64,000 bases of DNA from Deroplatys truncata. Lineage: Eukaryota > Arthropoda > Insecta > Mantodea > Mantidae. The stretch spans positions 60,496,364-60,560,363 of the forward strand of contig CM060980.1 of assembly GCA_030765065.1 (NCBI GenBank), written 5' to 3'. The position numbers and the translations under genes are program-made. The stretch's first letter is position 1. Every line of letters starts with the position of its first letter. Below, piece by piece: positions 23,511 through 35,826 of the stretch. The notes below the pieces were generated by a model. That model had not been told where the DNA came from, ran no database searches, and saw nothing but the letters and a program-made list of their open reading frames with translations.

Positions 23511-23768
23511 TTTCAAGTGCTAATTCGCGATTAGTTTTTTTTTTATCGTAGTCATGTAAGCAACATGGAATTTCAAAGCCGTCACGTAATGACCCAGTAT
23601 TTAAAAAATCTAACTATCGAATTAGCCTACTGCAGCCTTCTTATAGCTACAAGAAATTGGTAAATGTATTGGTAAATATAAGAAGAAGTTAGCAGAAGAA
23701 TAAGATTTTGTAGGAATAGTTTGTAAAAGAGTAAAGAATGTCATGTGAATGCAACATATCAGATTTTT
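23511..23768 (-). repeat. Second outer end of family B in tandem
   Basis: The last roughly 250 bases repeat the outer B segment, ending again with AACATATCAGATTTTTTC. A third, truncated B unit thus adjoins copy 6. Confidence 0.6.
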
Positions 23769-24108
23769 TCACCAAAATTCCCTTCAATTCATTTCTTGTC
23801 AATCGGTCTCTTCTCATTCAATACCTCATTTATTTATGAAGTTTCATTGTTGTTTCCTCTTCAATAGCTTCTTTAAGCAGTCATTACTTATTACATTTGT
23901 CTATATCAAATGTTCTATTATTTCTAATATCTGCATGTTTCCAGTCATTTTCTCCCTTTCGACGCATCGTAAAAATTTCCGCACTATACACTGTCACATC
24001 CCATATAAAGCATTTCACTGATAGGTTCCCCTTTCTTCAAGCCTCCAGAGAAAAATTATCTTTTGGTATTGCCATTCTCGGTTTGACTAATAACGACAGT
24101 TGAAGTTG

Positions 24109-25086
24109 ATGTATCCCCACTGTTGAAGAGCCAAACTTGAAGTTGTTTAGACCACGCACGTAATGGATGCCAATTTGAGGGAGATATGTTTCTTGAAGTA
24201 TTCATCCACGTACAATACAAATTTTCCGGTGGCCTTCGCCCCACGTTCACTTTTCCGGTGGCCTACGCCCCCACGTTTAAAAATCAACTTTGTATTTTAA
24301 TTTTTATTTAAATATTATATACATATATATGCCTCGGCTGCGTCAGTAGTAATTTTCAGAACACGTATCTTTTAACAGGGCTGGTATGGCTAAAGAACAA
24401 GGCTTACACAAATTATAATTGTATTGTACTTTGTCTATTAATCCTTCACACGAATAAATAGCACTTCACTGATATACTCTAGTATTGAGTGTGAGATTAT
24501 TGTTTAATTGCACTTTTTAACTCGTAAACTTTATATCATTCCCCCCGCAATGAATTTTTATGTCTCACATTGAACACGTATCGTACCGATCGGGTACGCA
24601 ATCTTGTAGCGTCTGCCGTCTGAATTTGCACATTTCCTCTATTTCAAGTCTCTGATTGGCTAAGCCTACTCCAATAGAACACTTTTATTTAATTTAAAGC
24701 TTTTCTAGTTGTTGATCGGCTATTTATAAACTGTTTTACATATTACATAATTGCTCCAATAATTATTAGTGGCCTTTATTAAACTTTCTAATTTATTGCT
24801 GTCTCATTATTACCTCACTGTTAGCAACTTTTGCCTTCTGCTTTATAATTCTGTTTGTTACGGAAAGCAGGTTGCTTCTATTCTCACAGCTCATACATTC
24901 TTAAATTACGTATTACATTCACATAACATTATTATACATTTACTTAATAATATAAAAATATACAATGACTGTTACATACACTTTTTATATATTACAGTAT
25001 ACATATATTGCTTTAAGGCGGCTGTTATAATATTTTATATTATATAATTAGACTGATATCATTTCAGTGTTAAAAATACTGCCTCA
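24109..25086 (-). mobile_element. Family A copy 2
   Basis: A 978-base copy flanked by the 12-base direct repeat CAGTTGAAGTTG (24,097-24,108 and 25,087-25,098). It ends at the fixed terminus (plus strand ...AAAATACTGCCTCA). It contains two GGCCTTCGCCCC-type tandem units at about 24,222-24,278. Its ragged end differs from that of the other copies. Confidence 0.8.
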
Positions 25087-25484
25087 CAGTTGAAGTTGCA
25101 TATGGGACATCCATAGAATTATATTAGTTTAGTTGCAAGAATCTGCTTGCTTTCTCCGTTCCATCGCAATATTGGTTCCTAGACTAAGGTTTGAATTGAT
25201 AATTCTATCCGCTACATGATCATGCAATAATCCTGTGCTTCAGCGACTTATGAAACAATTTTCGATTTGCCACATTAAAGGATGCATTTTTAAGACACAT
25301 TTCTACCTGGCAGTATTCAGTGGCTCTAATTTGTTTTTATTTTTTTCAATATAGCGTTGTCTTATATGTGAATTCTTTAATGTGTTTACTCTTTTAACTC
25401 CCAGTAAGGATCTTAAGAATTATAAATCTTTTTATCTCCATAATTTTACAGCAGCAGTTATGTATACTGGTCAGTCACTATTTG

Positions 25485-25760
25485 AATGCGCTTAAAGGAG
25501 GAAGCCACTGCTTTTGTTGACAATCCTAACGGCATCAAGGCTAGGGATCAGAGTGGAATTAGGGGCAAGGCGATAGGGGAATGCATAGTCGCACAATGAC
25601 GACAGTACTACATTTGCATGCCTTAGCTTTGCTAGTAAATGCAATTCGGAACTGCGAATGTTTTCTTTACCTGACTGTCCTTCCGATACCCTGCCCATTG
25701 TTCCGTAGCTGGTTAGTTCCTCTTCCCACCAAACGCATTCATATGCGGTCATCTAGTATC
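25485..25760. mobile_element. Family G copy 2, ends missing
   Basis: Direct-orientation match to 19,375-19,645, including the segments around AAGGCGATAGGG and TTTCTTTACCTGACTGTCC. The inverted termini of copy 1 are not present. Confidence 0.75.
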
Positions 25761-26085
25761 TATCGCTTTCTTTATTTTTTCATGTACCTATCGTAATATC
25801 TTTTTACTTATCAATATATGTTTCTGTATTCTCTTCCGTTTCAAAATTCACCTTTGAACTGTGATATAAAATGTTTTAAATGCTACATTTTGCCCTCTTT
25901 TTGTGTACTGCTTCATCCTTTGTTCGCATAAATTTTAGACTAATTCACAATGTAAAAGAAGATTACAAGAAGATCTTCTCACGATTTGCTAAGTTGTAAG
26001 CTTTGGCTTATAAAATAAGATAAATTCCTATTATGTCCAAACTTTACGAGCTTTATTTGTACAAAGCAGGCGGACCATAAGATTG

Positions 26086-26155
<70 letters not shown>

Positions 26156-27016
26156 CATTATTATAAGCTTATTACCACATTTTATGAGTATTTTTGTATT
26201 TCAGGCAAACGTTTTTATAAACTCATTGACAACATAACAGCATGGTTTACCCTTAAACCCGTTACGGCTGCACGTTTAACTGCTTTTCTATCTCTTCCTT
26301 GGTCTTATGTTTCCGTGTTGGACGGCAATACCTTATTCTAAATGGGATGCTGGTGTTAGTGCCAGTTATTTCTGCATTTTATTGTCACGTTACTTATATT
26401 TCACATATTCAGCGGATGTAGAATATTGTCATTATGAACCAGCAATGTGTATCCTGCTAACGGTCTTAACAATTTTATTTTAGCCGCTTCTATCCCTCAT
26501 AAGTCTTATTGTCAACACATATAGTTATGATTCATACAGGGGTGTAGGGTCTGATATACTTTCATACCATGTTACAATAGTTTTTCTCTGAATTCCTCAT
26601 AATATTTCTTTTCCCTCTAACAAGCTTCTAATTTTGTTAAATTTTAATTTCACTCTGCTGGTCCGAAGAGGGAAATGATACACTCCAAGCGATTAAGACG
26701 ATTCATTTCTTTTAAAATCCTACACTAATTAATTACTGTCTTGGATTCAATAATTTTTAAGTGCATTTTTCGAATTACGTTGCCAAACAAGAGTTTCAAG
26801 CTTTGCACGACATTCTTCTCCAATCTTGTACAACGGCTATTTAGTTTGCGATTGTCTTTCACATTACTTCTGCCATTTAATGTTTTTGTTGTTCCCTTCT
26901 CATATAATTCACTAGGGACATATAACATTGCAGAAGCTTGCTACGCAGAGTAAAAACAAAAATAATCTGATGTACAGATTCACATGATTTTCTCTACCCT
27001 CTATTGTTTATTAGTT
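25761..27016. other. No gene; microsatellite and a short B fragment
   Basis: It contains the ATT microsatellite listed separately and, at about 26,963-27,010, a short piece of the B outer end (AATCTGATGTACAGATTCAC, then TTTCTCTACCC). The paired open frames at 26,725-26,953 are shadows of each other and unsupported. Confidence 0.4.
26085..26164. repeat. (ATT)n microsatellite
   Basis: About 26 triplets, with one C interruption near the right end. Confidence 0.95.
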
Positions 27017-27500
27017 GAGAAGATGGTTTGTCGTATTGTTGCTTCACATATGATAAGCTAATTTGAAGGAGTTGTATTGTAATTCAACTATTGGGGAGCC
27101 GAACTTGAAGTAGTTGCAACCGCACGTATGGTACCCGGTAGCCTTCGTCCCAAATTTAAAAATATTAACTTTGTAATTTGATTGTTTCTTTAAATATTAT
27201 ATGCTTATGTTTGCCTCGGATGCGTAAGTATTATTGTTAGAGACATGGATTTCTTTGCAAGGCGTGTAGGCTTACACAGATTATTATTTTTAATTCACTC
27301 CTTTTTATTAATTCTTGACACGATTTAAATAACACTTCACTGATATAGATAGCTGTAAGATCCTTTTATTAAATACTTGCACTTTTTTAGACACGTAAAC
27401 TATTTTCGTCTCACATTGAATACAAACTAAATTTCTCGAGGACGCATCTCGCGTCCGGTTAGGAACGCTGTTTACAATCAACTGACTTCCAAATTTCAAA
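27017..27500 (-). mobile_element. Family A copy 3, fragment
   Basis: It matches the ragged-end half of A (TTGGGGAGCCGAACTTGAAG, then one GGTAGCCTTCGTCCC unit near 27,131) and stops in the middle of the element. The fixed TGAGGCAG end is lost. Confidence 0.75.
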
Positions 27501-28160
27501 AATTATATAAGTGCAAGACAAAAAGTTAATCCATTTTACAATATTCAAGAATGTCTTAACACTATTTCTAAGTTCTAATGGTAGGTTTTCCATTTTATGA
27601 ATATTGTATGTTTTATTTAAATGTTATAACCTAGCCAATTGTATTTTATACTTAAAGGCTCAAATAAATTATCAATTATCAATCAATTACGTATTACTTA
27701 GTGCGTGCCCTAAAACAGTGTACTTAATTATGTACGCAACAACAAACATTAAAAAGTCTTAAGTATTATCCAGCAGATGCTATTTCACATTTTCAGGTTT
27801 CTCTGACTTTTGCGAATACCTAAAATGTATACTCAGGAGCCGCTCTGCTTGGAACCCAAATTGATGTATACACATGACGTCATTTACTAGTACGCAATAC
27901 GCAGTAAACAAAAGCACACTATAACAATTAGTACCTACCTTATATACAGACGATTATCTGTGGGTTTTCAGGAAGGTGTTAGTTAAACATAGTTCGAAAC
28001 CTTTGATTAATATGAAATATAAATAGTATGAATGATAAACCTAAAGAAGGTTATAGCTACCGTGTAATTCTGCGCGGTGTCGTTCACCCCTCTCCGATGA
28101 ATGGTTAGTAAGGTGATAAACATGGCTGCTTCTATAAATGCTGTTAGCTTGGTGAGACAA
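27501..28160. other. No recognised gene
   Basis: AT-rich sequence with no family match found. Confidence 0.4.
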
Positions 28161-28164
28161 TAAA

Positions 28165-28500
28165 GGTGAAACAGTGAAGCATTCTAAACGTAAGCCGTTA
28201 AATGCTGCGAGAAACGAATTGTGTTGAATGTCTTTAAGAAACTAATGCAGGGGATAGATATCCACAACTGTCGTTGTGGATAATATGATATCGGTGTTTC
28301 CGAGTGAACGGTGCATGTGCGCGTCAAGAACTAAAGGAAACGGGAGCTTTGCGAACACCAAGGAAGAAAAGAAACACATTTAAGTCAGAATTAAATAAAG
28401 CAGATGACTTTACCAACTATGCTATTCGTAGGAAGGTGCACGAGTTTTATCTAGTAACGAACTGCCACGTTAGACGAGCTTTTAAATTATGTCAACAATG
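28165..28500 (+). pseudogene. Fragment of a transposase helix-turn-helix region
   Basis: In two frames the plus strand reads VLNVFKKLMQG, then DIGVSE with a stop, then TVHVRVKN. In the open frame 28,304-28,498 it reads LRTPRKKRNTFKSELNKADD followed by FTNYAIRRKVHEFYLV. The order vlnvykkL, GvSerTV, PkKk, AIRRKVHEFY is the DNA-binding front of an arthropod transposase group (IS630/Tc1-like, by memory of the family pattern). No DDE catalytic domain follows; after 28,500 the sequence degenerates and a family A copy begins. I am confident of the AIRRKVHEFY motif and less so of the exact superfamily. Confidence 0.55.
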
Positions 28501-28845
28501 ATCCAGGGTTGCCTTATTTTAAATGATCCAGCTTTCATAGATTATTGATAGAAATTATATTCATGATTGTGAAGAGAAATAAAGTGAATATAGTTACTGA
28601 CAGAGAGGATATCGTGTGATGCAGCTAGAAACTAATATAAGTTTTATTTTAATTATGCTGTATTTACTTTCAACACACATTTTATTTCTGTTCTATTAAT
28701 ATTATTATTATTGTTATTTATTCGAATAGTGCCCGCCCTACTATACTATAAATATGAGATACAAGCCCGTGTGGCATTTATTTATTTGTACCTCACAGCT
28801 GATATAAGCACGAGGCTAACGCGGATGATTACAAAATGTTTTGCT

Positions 28846-29845
28846 TGAGGCAGTATTTTTAACACTTAAATGATTTCAGTCTAATTGTATAATATATAAA
28901 TTCAATAACGGAGCGCCTTAAAACAATATGTGTATGTAACAATATATAAAAAGTGTATATTACAGTCATTGTATATGTTTATATCATTGTATCCATGTGT
29001 AATAATGTTATGTGAATATATTACGTAATTTAATAATGTAGGAGCTGTGAGAATAATAAGTTTAAAGTTGCTAACAATGAGGAAACAATCAGGTAACCTT
29101 GAGTCAATAATGAGTAAGAAAGTTTAACAGTACTACTTGTGATTCTTGGAGTAACAATGATGTAATTTTAGTGACAGTTTATAAAATAGCCAATCAACAA
29201 CCAGAAAAAGCTTTAGTTAAATGAAGGTATTCTATTAGAGTAGGATTAGCCAATCAGAAACTGAAAATGAGAAATTTTTACAAATTTAGAGTTCAGTTGC
29301 CTGCAGACAGCGTTACTAACCAGACGCAAAAGGTGTCCTCAAGAAATATAATATGTATTCGTGTGAGACGAAAAATAACTTTACGTGTTAAAAAGTGTAA
29401 TCAATTAATAAAAACAACCTCACAGCTCTCTCTATATCAGCGAAGTGTTATTTAAATTGTATCAAGTATTAATAAAAGGAGTGAAGTAAAACTATAATCT
29501 GTGTAAGTCTACATTCTTGTCGCATCACAACCCTGCCAAGATATCCATGTCTCTAAATTAAATACTGACGCAGCCTAGGCAATCATAAACATTAAATATT
29601 TAAAGAAACAGTTTAATTACAAAGTTAACATTTTTTTTAAACTTGGGGCAAAGGCCACCTGAAAGTACATTTGGGGCGAAGGTTACCGAAAACTGTTTAC
29701 TATATGTGCGGTTGCAACTACTACAAGTTCGACTCCCCAACACTTGAAATGGAATACAACTCCTTCAATACAAACTACTTCAAATTGACACCCAGAGCGT
29801 GGTGCAAACAACGTAAAGACAATATCTACTTCATGCTTTCATCAA
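28846..29845 (+). mobile_element. Family A copy 4
   Basis: It begins TGAGGCAGTATTTTTAACAC and contains two GGGGCAAAGGCCACC-type units (about 29,643-29,700) and the segment TCGACTCCCCAACA. The right end lies near 29,840-29,850. The short flanks TTGCT and ATGCT are only a partial direct repeat. Confidence 0.8.
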
Positions 29846-29865
29846 GTCTGACTCTAAGGCCTGAT

Positions 29866-29885
29866 CAGGTATAGGAACTTCACCG
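29866..29885. repeat. Isolated family H terminus
   Basis: CAGGTATAGGAACTTCACCG matches the H end but no partner end was found nearby. It may be a fragment. Confidence 0.45.
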
Positions 29886-30694
29886 AACACACTGGAGATG
29901 TTGCGTGTGGTATTGTAGATTAAGATTTAATAGGCAAAATATCGCGGAAAAGCTAACATTAGTTTGAATGAAGAGAAATCATAGTATTGGGAAACACACC
30001 TGAATACCCTGGCAAACGTAGGAGAGAAGCATTATTACAAAACCTGCTGATCGCAGGAAAACCCTCCTGTTCCTGCCACTTGCACACACAAATGGTCCTT
30101 AAACACATCCATACCCATTAACGAGATTCTTGGGAGGGTTCGCGCACGAACTTGGAAAGTGTTCTTAGTTCTATTTTGCCAACTTTTCATCATTAAACGG
30201 GATGATATTATTATAGACAAATTACAGCGAAGTGGGTTATCGCAGTCACCCAGGGTATGGGATAGAGGCAGATCTCTAGCACGGGTAATTAGAGCTTTTG
30301 CCTGCGAGAAGAGAGCTGTTTAGTGTTACCGCTATATCTCTCTGGAACCCCCTAGCAATCCGAGTTTGTTTGTTGCAAAGTAAGATTAAGTACCTGCAAA
30401 AGGATGCTTGCTTTAATGTGACCCTTCGAGATTTAACAAAACGATATCTCACATTCTTTACTCCCTTCTGTTCAAACCTGCTCTTATCTTTGTGGTGCAA
30501 GCAACAACCAAACCCGTTAATGTTTAACAAGTGGTTGATCTTCATTTTTGTGTAATGGCTGTAGGTGTCGGTCGTCATACATTTAAATACTATATATTAT
30601 AATTCATTAGTATCATTCCTGTACACCACGTTTATCAGCTGGGTCTCAGGATGTTTGCAACCAACACATTAAAGTCTTACGAGAGAACGAAAAA
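29886..30694. other. No recognised gene
   Basis: The overlapping open frames 30,276-30,578 and 30,298-30,555 are on opposite strands and resemble nothing known. Confidence 0.4.
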
Positions 30695-31490
30695 ACATCT
30701 GATGCGTTACACTCATATTACTTTTCAACCCTTTTGCATAAACTGTTATTAGAAAATCCTATTCGTCGGTCTACTTCTTGTTTAATCCATAAAACGAGAT
30801 TGTTGTAGGTATAAGAAGTATACCGTAAGTTGGAACATAAGTCATATTTTTAGATAGTGGATTGCTAAGTAATGGTTTGGAAGTTCCATGTTCACTGCAA
30901 TCAGGAGAAGAAACGAATAGCGACTTACAACTTGAAAAATAATATCAGTATTTGAGAACCCAAACCAATAGCAAACAAAATCTTGGAAACGGCTAAAGCA
31001 AAAAAAGAAAGTTATTTTACATACATAAGGTGTTTTAACGAGATTTACATTTATTGTTTAGTATCACTTTGTCTTTCTCTTACGCTATTAATTATACAAA
31101 AGTCATTCAGAATGGAGAAGACTTCACAGGGTATTCGCATAAAATTTAATATGTGCATTTTATTTGTCATGATTATACTTAAACATACGGTTTTTCAATC
31201 TACATTTTCAGAGCCATTTTTGAGAAAATAATAAATAACGGAAAATTTTCCATGCAAAGGGTAGTTTGGGATAGTGCATTTTCTTGAAAATCATCGTGTC
31301 GCACACTTAGAAGATGTTTAAATTAAACAGAAAGTTTTGTATTAAACCGAGTTTTCCTTTACTAATTACACTGCTCACAGGCGCACACACACACAAATAC
31401 AAACCTTTTTCTAAAACTGTATTTTTTATTCAGGGAACTTCAAAACATGTATTTCCGACGGAATCTTGCTATTGAATGCAATACGTCCTC
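30695..31490 (+). mobile_element. Family B copy 7
   Basis: Diverged B copy. It opens near CATCTGATGCGTTACACTC and has the CA run at 31,381-31,396. It ends before the gag-only LINE copy 2 without an intact GTAGAGAAAGT end. Confidence 0.75.
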
Positions 31491-31539
31491 TAGAGTAAGG
31501 ATGGCGAAAATGCCTTCCTTCCTTTTTTCTTTGTATATG

Positions 31540-32650
31540 TTTTTTTTTTTAAGGGAGACAGAGAGTAGGTAGGGATAAAGAGTCGGCTTATTTCGCCGAA
31601 GAAGAAGGAATTTGTAAGAAGGAGTTCTGGGTTCTAGTTAGGTAGGTAGCAAGGTGAGAGTAGTGCGTGTTAATGTTTGCATGTGGTATTGAAGACCTAG
31701 TGAAGTTCGACATTAGCACCTCCAAAAGTTCTGGTTGTACTTGCTGCAGCGTTGTGTTGTCAGCGTTTGGTATGGACACGGAGACAGCCCAGCCATGGCG
31801 AGCCCTGACTGCCCCCGGGTGGAATTAGGTTTTAGTTGGCCTGTAGTATATGATGCAAAGTTTTTCCAATATCCAATTTGTGTGAGAAGGAGGTTCCGTA
31901 GCCTTTCCTGACCACTCTTCAGGTCCTCAAGTACCGAAGTTCAATCGGCCGTCTTAGTGATCAGGAGGCTTACCAGGTTGGTGGGACCTGCGATGGTGCC
32001 CATAAGCTCTTCCAATTGAACTGTTGAGGCAGGCGGTGGTGAAGTTTGTGGTGGGCAGACGATGACATGGCCCAGGTTGTTGAGTCTGCGGAGTCAGATC
32101 GCTGTGGACAGCTGGTGGTGATGTTGTTGAGGGCGTTGGAGAGGGCGGCGGTGGTGGCGTGGAGTTCTTTCTCAATGGTGGCGAGTCGGCGTAGGTGATG
32201 GTCGGAGATGGTGAAGTTTACGGCGCTGGTGAGTGATGGAGTTCGTTCATCCTGTGGAGAGATGCGGGACCCTGTATGGGCCGCATCTCTTCGTGTGATG
32301 TCTATGGTGTCTGCAGATGGTGGTGTCGTTGGAGTTGGTGGTGTGTGCACAGTAGCAGGCGGAGTCGATCGGCGGTTTCTTGTATACAGGGGACACTGCG
32401 CCTGCCCGGTAAAGTGACCGTGACCGGCGGCGGAGGTCGTGGCTGTTGCACTGAGCAGTTAGGCTTGGGGCACCTCAGTAGTGGCACCTGGGAGTGCAGC
32501 GGAGGTTGTGGAGTTGTGTCCGTAGCAGTAGCATCGTCGCCATGGCTGGTGGCTTTCTGATCGACTAGGCTCTACAGGCAGTACCCGGCCTAATAAGGGC
32601 AGGCCATACCTTAAGGCCGTCTCACTGAGTCACCCTATATGCAACACGCA
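31540..32650 (-). mobile_element. Gag-only non-LTR retrotransposon, copy 2
   Basis: A GC-rich block on the minus strand ends in a run of A residues (plus-strand T run at about 31,539-31,550), as expected for the 3' end of a LINE. Upstream are gag-like remains only and no reverse transcriptase. Nucleotide similarity to copy 1 is clear around GGCAGGCGCA and the preceding knuckle region (32,390-32,480). The 3' tail differs from copy 1, so the two may be sister subfamilies. Confidence 0.65.
31588..32500 (-). pseudogene. LINE gag-like ORF1, decayed
   Basis: The minus strand encodes HFTGQAQCPLYTRN, the third-knuckle segment, in frame with the 126-codon stretch (32,350-31,970). That stretch has a Thr/Pro-rich linker and then SDHHLRRLATIEKELHATTA, a heptad-like segment with coiled-coil potential. 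This frame relation shows that in copy 1 the third knuckle was displaced by frameshift. The Cys pair of the third knuckle and the second knuckle are degraded here (a stop replaces part of CHYCG). A last frame (31,779-31,588) ends NSFLQIPSSSAK. It is not functional. Confidence 0.6.
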
Positions 32651-34330
32651 CTACATCATTCAGCAGCTTGCAAAAAACAAAGGAACAATGGGATAGGGAG
32701 AACTGCGCCTACGAGTCAAAATGACTCGCGAGTCCCGCTTTTGCCGCCTCTGCTCTAGAGAAAATAAGTGCCATTCTGCAACTTTCCTTATTGTTCCTGT
32801 GCCTAACCAGTATTGCTTACACTGGAAAAAACAGTTTGAATCTCTGTGTGACGTGACTGATTTTGGGCATAGACGTATCTCTAATTGGTCGTAATCTATA
32901 GCCTTTGTATAAGATTTGTCATTTTCTTTTGGACTTATTTTTACTTTCCTACATAGATAGATAAAGTCTTATATTCCACCGGAAAATTCCATATAGAGAC
33001 TTGGCACTTTAATATTTAACAGCAAAGAAGCCTGTTTTCTGAGGTGATTATGAATAAGATGTGTTATTGTGAAAATAATTTAGCAGAAAGAAATAAAAAA
33101 AAGCGGGGCTACAAAATATTTTGGAAACAACCTTGACAGTATGTATGTAATGTTTCCTCTTTACATAATCGTTTAAATTCCTATTAAAAACGCATAGAAC
33201 GTATGTGTTGTCTCCCAAACATTTCTTAACTTTCATGTTCCTAATTTAAATTCAGGCATTATTTAAACTTAAAAATGATAGGTTAAAAATACCTATTAAA
33301 TTTAGTGAGAATCAAAAAGTATTTAGCATACAACGTTTATAAAAATAATCTTCTATACTAACTTAAATGTGCGTTAAGTAACGGGCTACTTCGACATATA
33401 TTTATAATGAACAAGAAAAAACGCATTTATTTTTAAGTAAACCTTTTTCTCGGAAATGTAATATCCATCTATAGCATTTTTATATGGGAGACTGGTAATT
33501 CAGCAGTTACTTCTCCTTTAGTAAAATTATCAAACATTACCATTCATATAACATTTTGGGGTTGAATAAAGCAGATTATTCATCCCTACTCACCAAAAGA
33601 AACCTATGTATATGCAAATTTAAAACCGGAATTATCAAACTTCGGTCTTAGAAACCCAAAGAGGTTAAAACCATGTTTGAGTACACAACCCGTTCGATAG
33701 AGGTGTTGGAGAAATTTTCTACAGATCACAGTTATTTCATTACATCCTTGAATGAAGGTGAAAAAATAATCAGAGAAACAACTGTGTTCAAAGCATTTAA
33801 GGTTTTGGAATAATTGTTATTAGTGTTTAAGGACCGTTCTTACTCATACGGCACTACAGACGGAAGGATCCTGTTGATAGATGAAATAAAATGGTAATTT
33901 GGAAAGGAAATTGGAAAAGAAAGGATCCAAACGTAAGTGTTGGGTCCCTTTGCGCCATTTACCAGTTATGGGGACATGCTGACTAAGGAAAACCTGTAAA
34001 ATAAAAACTCAGTCCTAGACGACCTCACCCCTGTCGGTGTTTTGGAATCAGGGGTCCTAAGTCACATTACGAAAATGTTTGAATAGATATAACCGTTTGT
34101 GCATGCATAAGTCTTTTTACTTCTTACTTCTTAATGCCCGGGTGTGCCATGCAAAGATGATACTGGTTATGATAGTAATAAAACTAATATCATATTCGGT
34201 AACCGTTTTCTGATTAGTATGTGTTACCATGTTCACAAACATTCCATTTAATCAAAATAAACAACAAATACCAAGGTAAATAATTGAATAAACTCAACAA
34301 TAAAAAAATCTAATGTATTACACTCACATG
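32651..34330. other. No recognised gene
   Basis: AT-rich sequence. Some outer B sequence (ATCTAATGTATTACACTCAC) lies at 34,306-34,330 just outside the inverted end of copy 8. Confidence 0.4.
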
Positions 34331-35191
34331 ACTTTCTCTACTCTTGTACAAACTATTTTTACAAACGCTTATTCTCCATATGCTTCATGTTAATCGAGAT
34401 ATCGAGATGTTAATCTTATTGGTAACTTTCTTATAGATGTAAGGGGAATTGGTAGGCTTTAAGCGATAGTCAAATATTTTAAGAGCTGGTTGCTATGTGG
34501 AGTATTCCATTCTCTTTGCATTACGAGGACAAAAAAATTAATAACGAATTCCCATTTGAGCAAAAGTATAAGTATTGGAACGTTTAAGGGAATAACAAGC
34601 AATATCTCGAAAATGGTTCACTCAACAACACAAAATGTATATGACATAAATTGTGTATTTTAATGCGATCTACATTTTTTGTGCAGTAAAATTTTGTCTA
34701 TCTCTTATGGTTTACCGATTGTGCAAAGTCGTTCACAATGAAGAATACTTTTGGAGACATTCCCAGAAAATTCAACATATACATTTCATTTGTCATGAAA
34801 ATATCTTCAATATATGATCTTTTAATAAAAATCGTTAGAGCCATTTTTGAGAAAATTAAAATTTTCGACAAATGTTCCGTGTAAAGGGTAATCTGGGGTG
34901 GGGGGAGTTTCTTGAAATCCTTCGTGTCGCATCTCTGGAAGATGCTGTATCTAAATAACAAGTTTGGTGTTTATCCGACTATTCATTTCTGAGTTATGCT
35001 GTTCACAGACAGACAGACAGACAGACACACACACAGACGCACACACAGACACACATGCGGACATGTTTCCAAAAATGCTTTTTGTTTGGATTCACGGGGC
35101 CTCAAAACATATATTTCCGGTGAAATATTGGTATCGAATTTTTGAGTGGAATACAATACTTCCCCTACTTACTATAGGTAGTAGAGAAAGT
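34331..35191 (+). mobile_element. Family B copy 8, reference copy
   Basis: The best-preserved copy: 861 bases with perfect 11-base inverted ends ACTTTCTCTAC (34,331-34,341) and GTAGAGAAAGT (35,181-35,191). The CA/GACA microsatellite lies at about 35,005-35,055. No protein is encoded. It is probably a non-autonomous DNA element of unknown superfamily. Confidence 0.88.
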
Positions 35192-35499
35192 CATAACATA
35201 GCTAGCCTATAAATATGAGGAATCGGAGAAATATCCACTTCTGAAAATAACCGTAAAAGACATAATCGGCATTGGCTATCATTTATAAGATAGAAATATA
35301 AGTGTATCTCTCCGTCACATTTTAGGTTATATGCTCTATGCAGTCGTGTCACTTTTTCGAATAATGTGTTAGGTTGGTCCAGATCTGAGCTGACAGGAGC
35401 ACAATTCCCATTGTGCTCTTCCTGACAGGGCCAATATTTTGTACATTTTTATCTCTCTATAAATAGAAACAAATGAATGTACACCGAACACATTTGCCG

Positions 35500-35690
35500 G
35501 TCCTGCCGTGGTCCCTGGAGTCTATAGCTTTGCCGCTCTGCCAAGCTGTGTCGCGGGTTCGAGTCCCATCATGGGCATGTGTGTTTGCGTTTGTATGTGT
35601 AATTGCAGTAATATGCGGTAAACTAAACAGTAAAACACAGTACTCATAAACTGGGTAAACATGGGAACTCCAAAAAAAAAAAAAAAGCAG
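35500..35690 (+). mobile_element. tRNA-like SINE
   Basis: A B box GGGTTCGAGTCCC (35,553-35,565) follows a plausible D-arm region (GCTTTGCCGCTCTGCCAAGC). About 100 bases later there is an A run at 35,671-35,685. The A box is not convincing. Confidence 0.5.
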
Positions 35691-35826
35691 AAAAGAATAT
35701 GCTTTAAATGAGTTCTCTTGCCAAAGATCACACAGGAGATATTCACGTCGGGATAAGGAATTCGTTTCTTAAGCTGCAGTTTAGTTTAGCATCAGTATAA
35801 GGGTTTCTTTATTCTGCACAGTATTT

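Noticed and set aside
26085..26164. CRISPR-like or telomeric array
   Set aside because: It is a simple ATT microsatellite. No TTAGG telomere repeat or spacer array occurs in the window.
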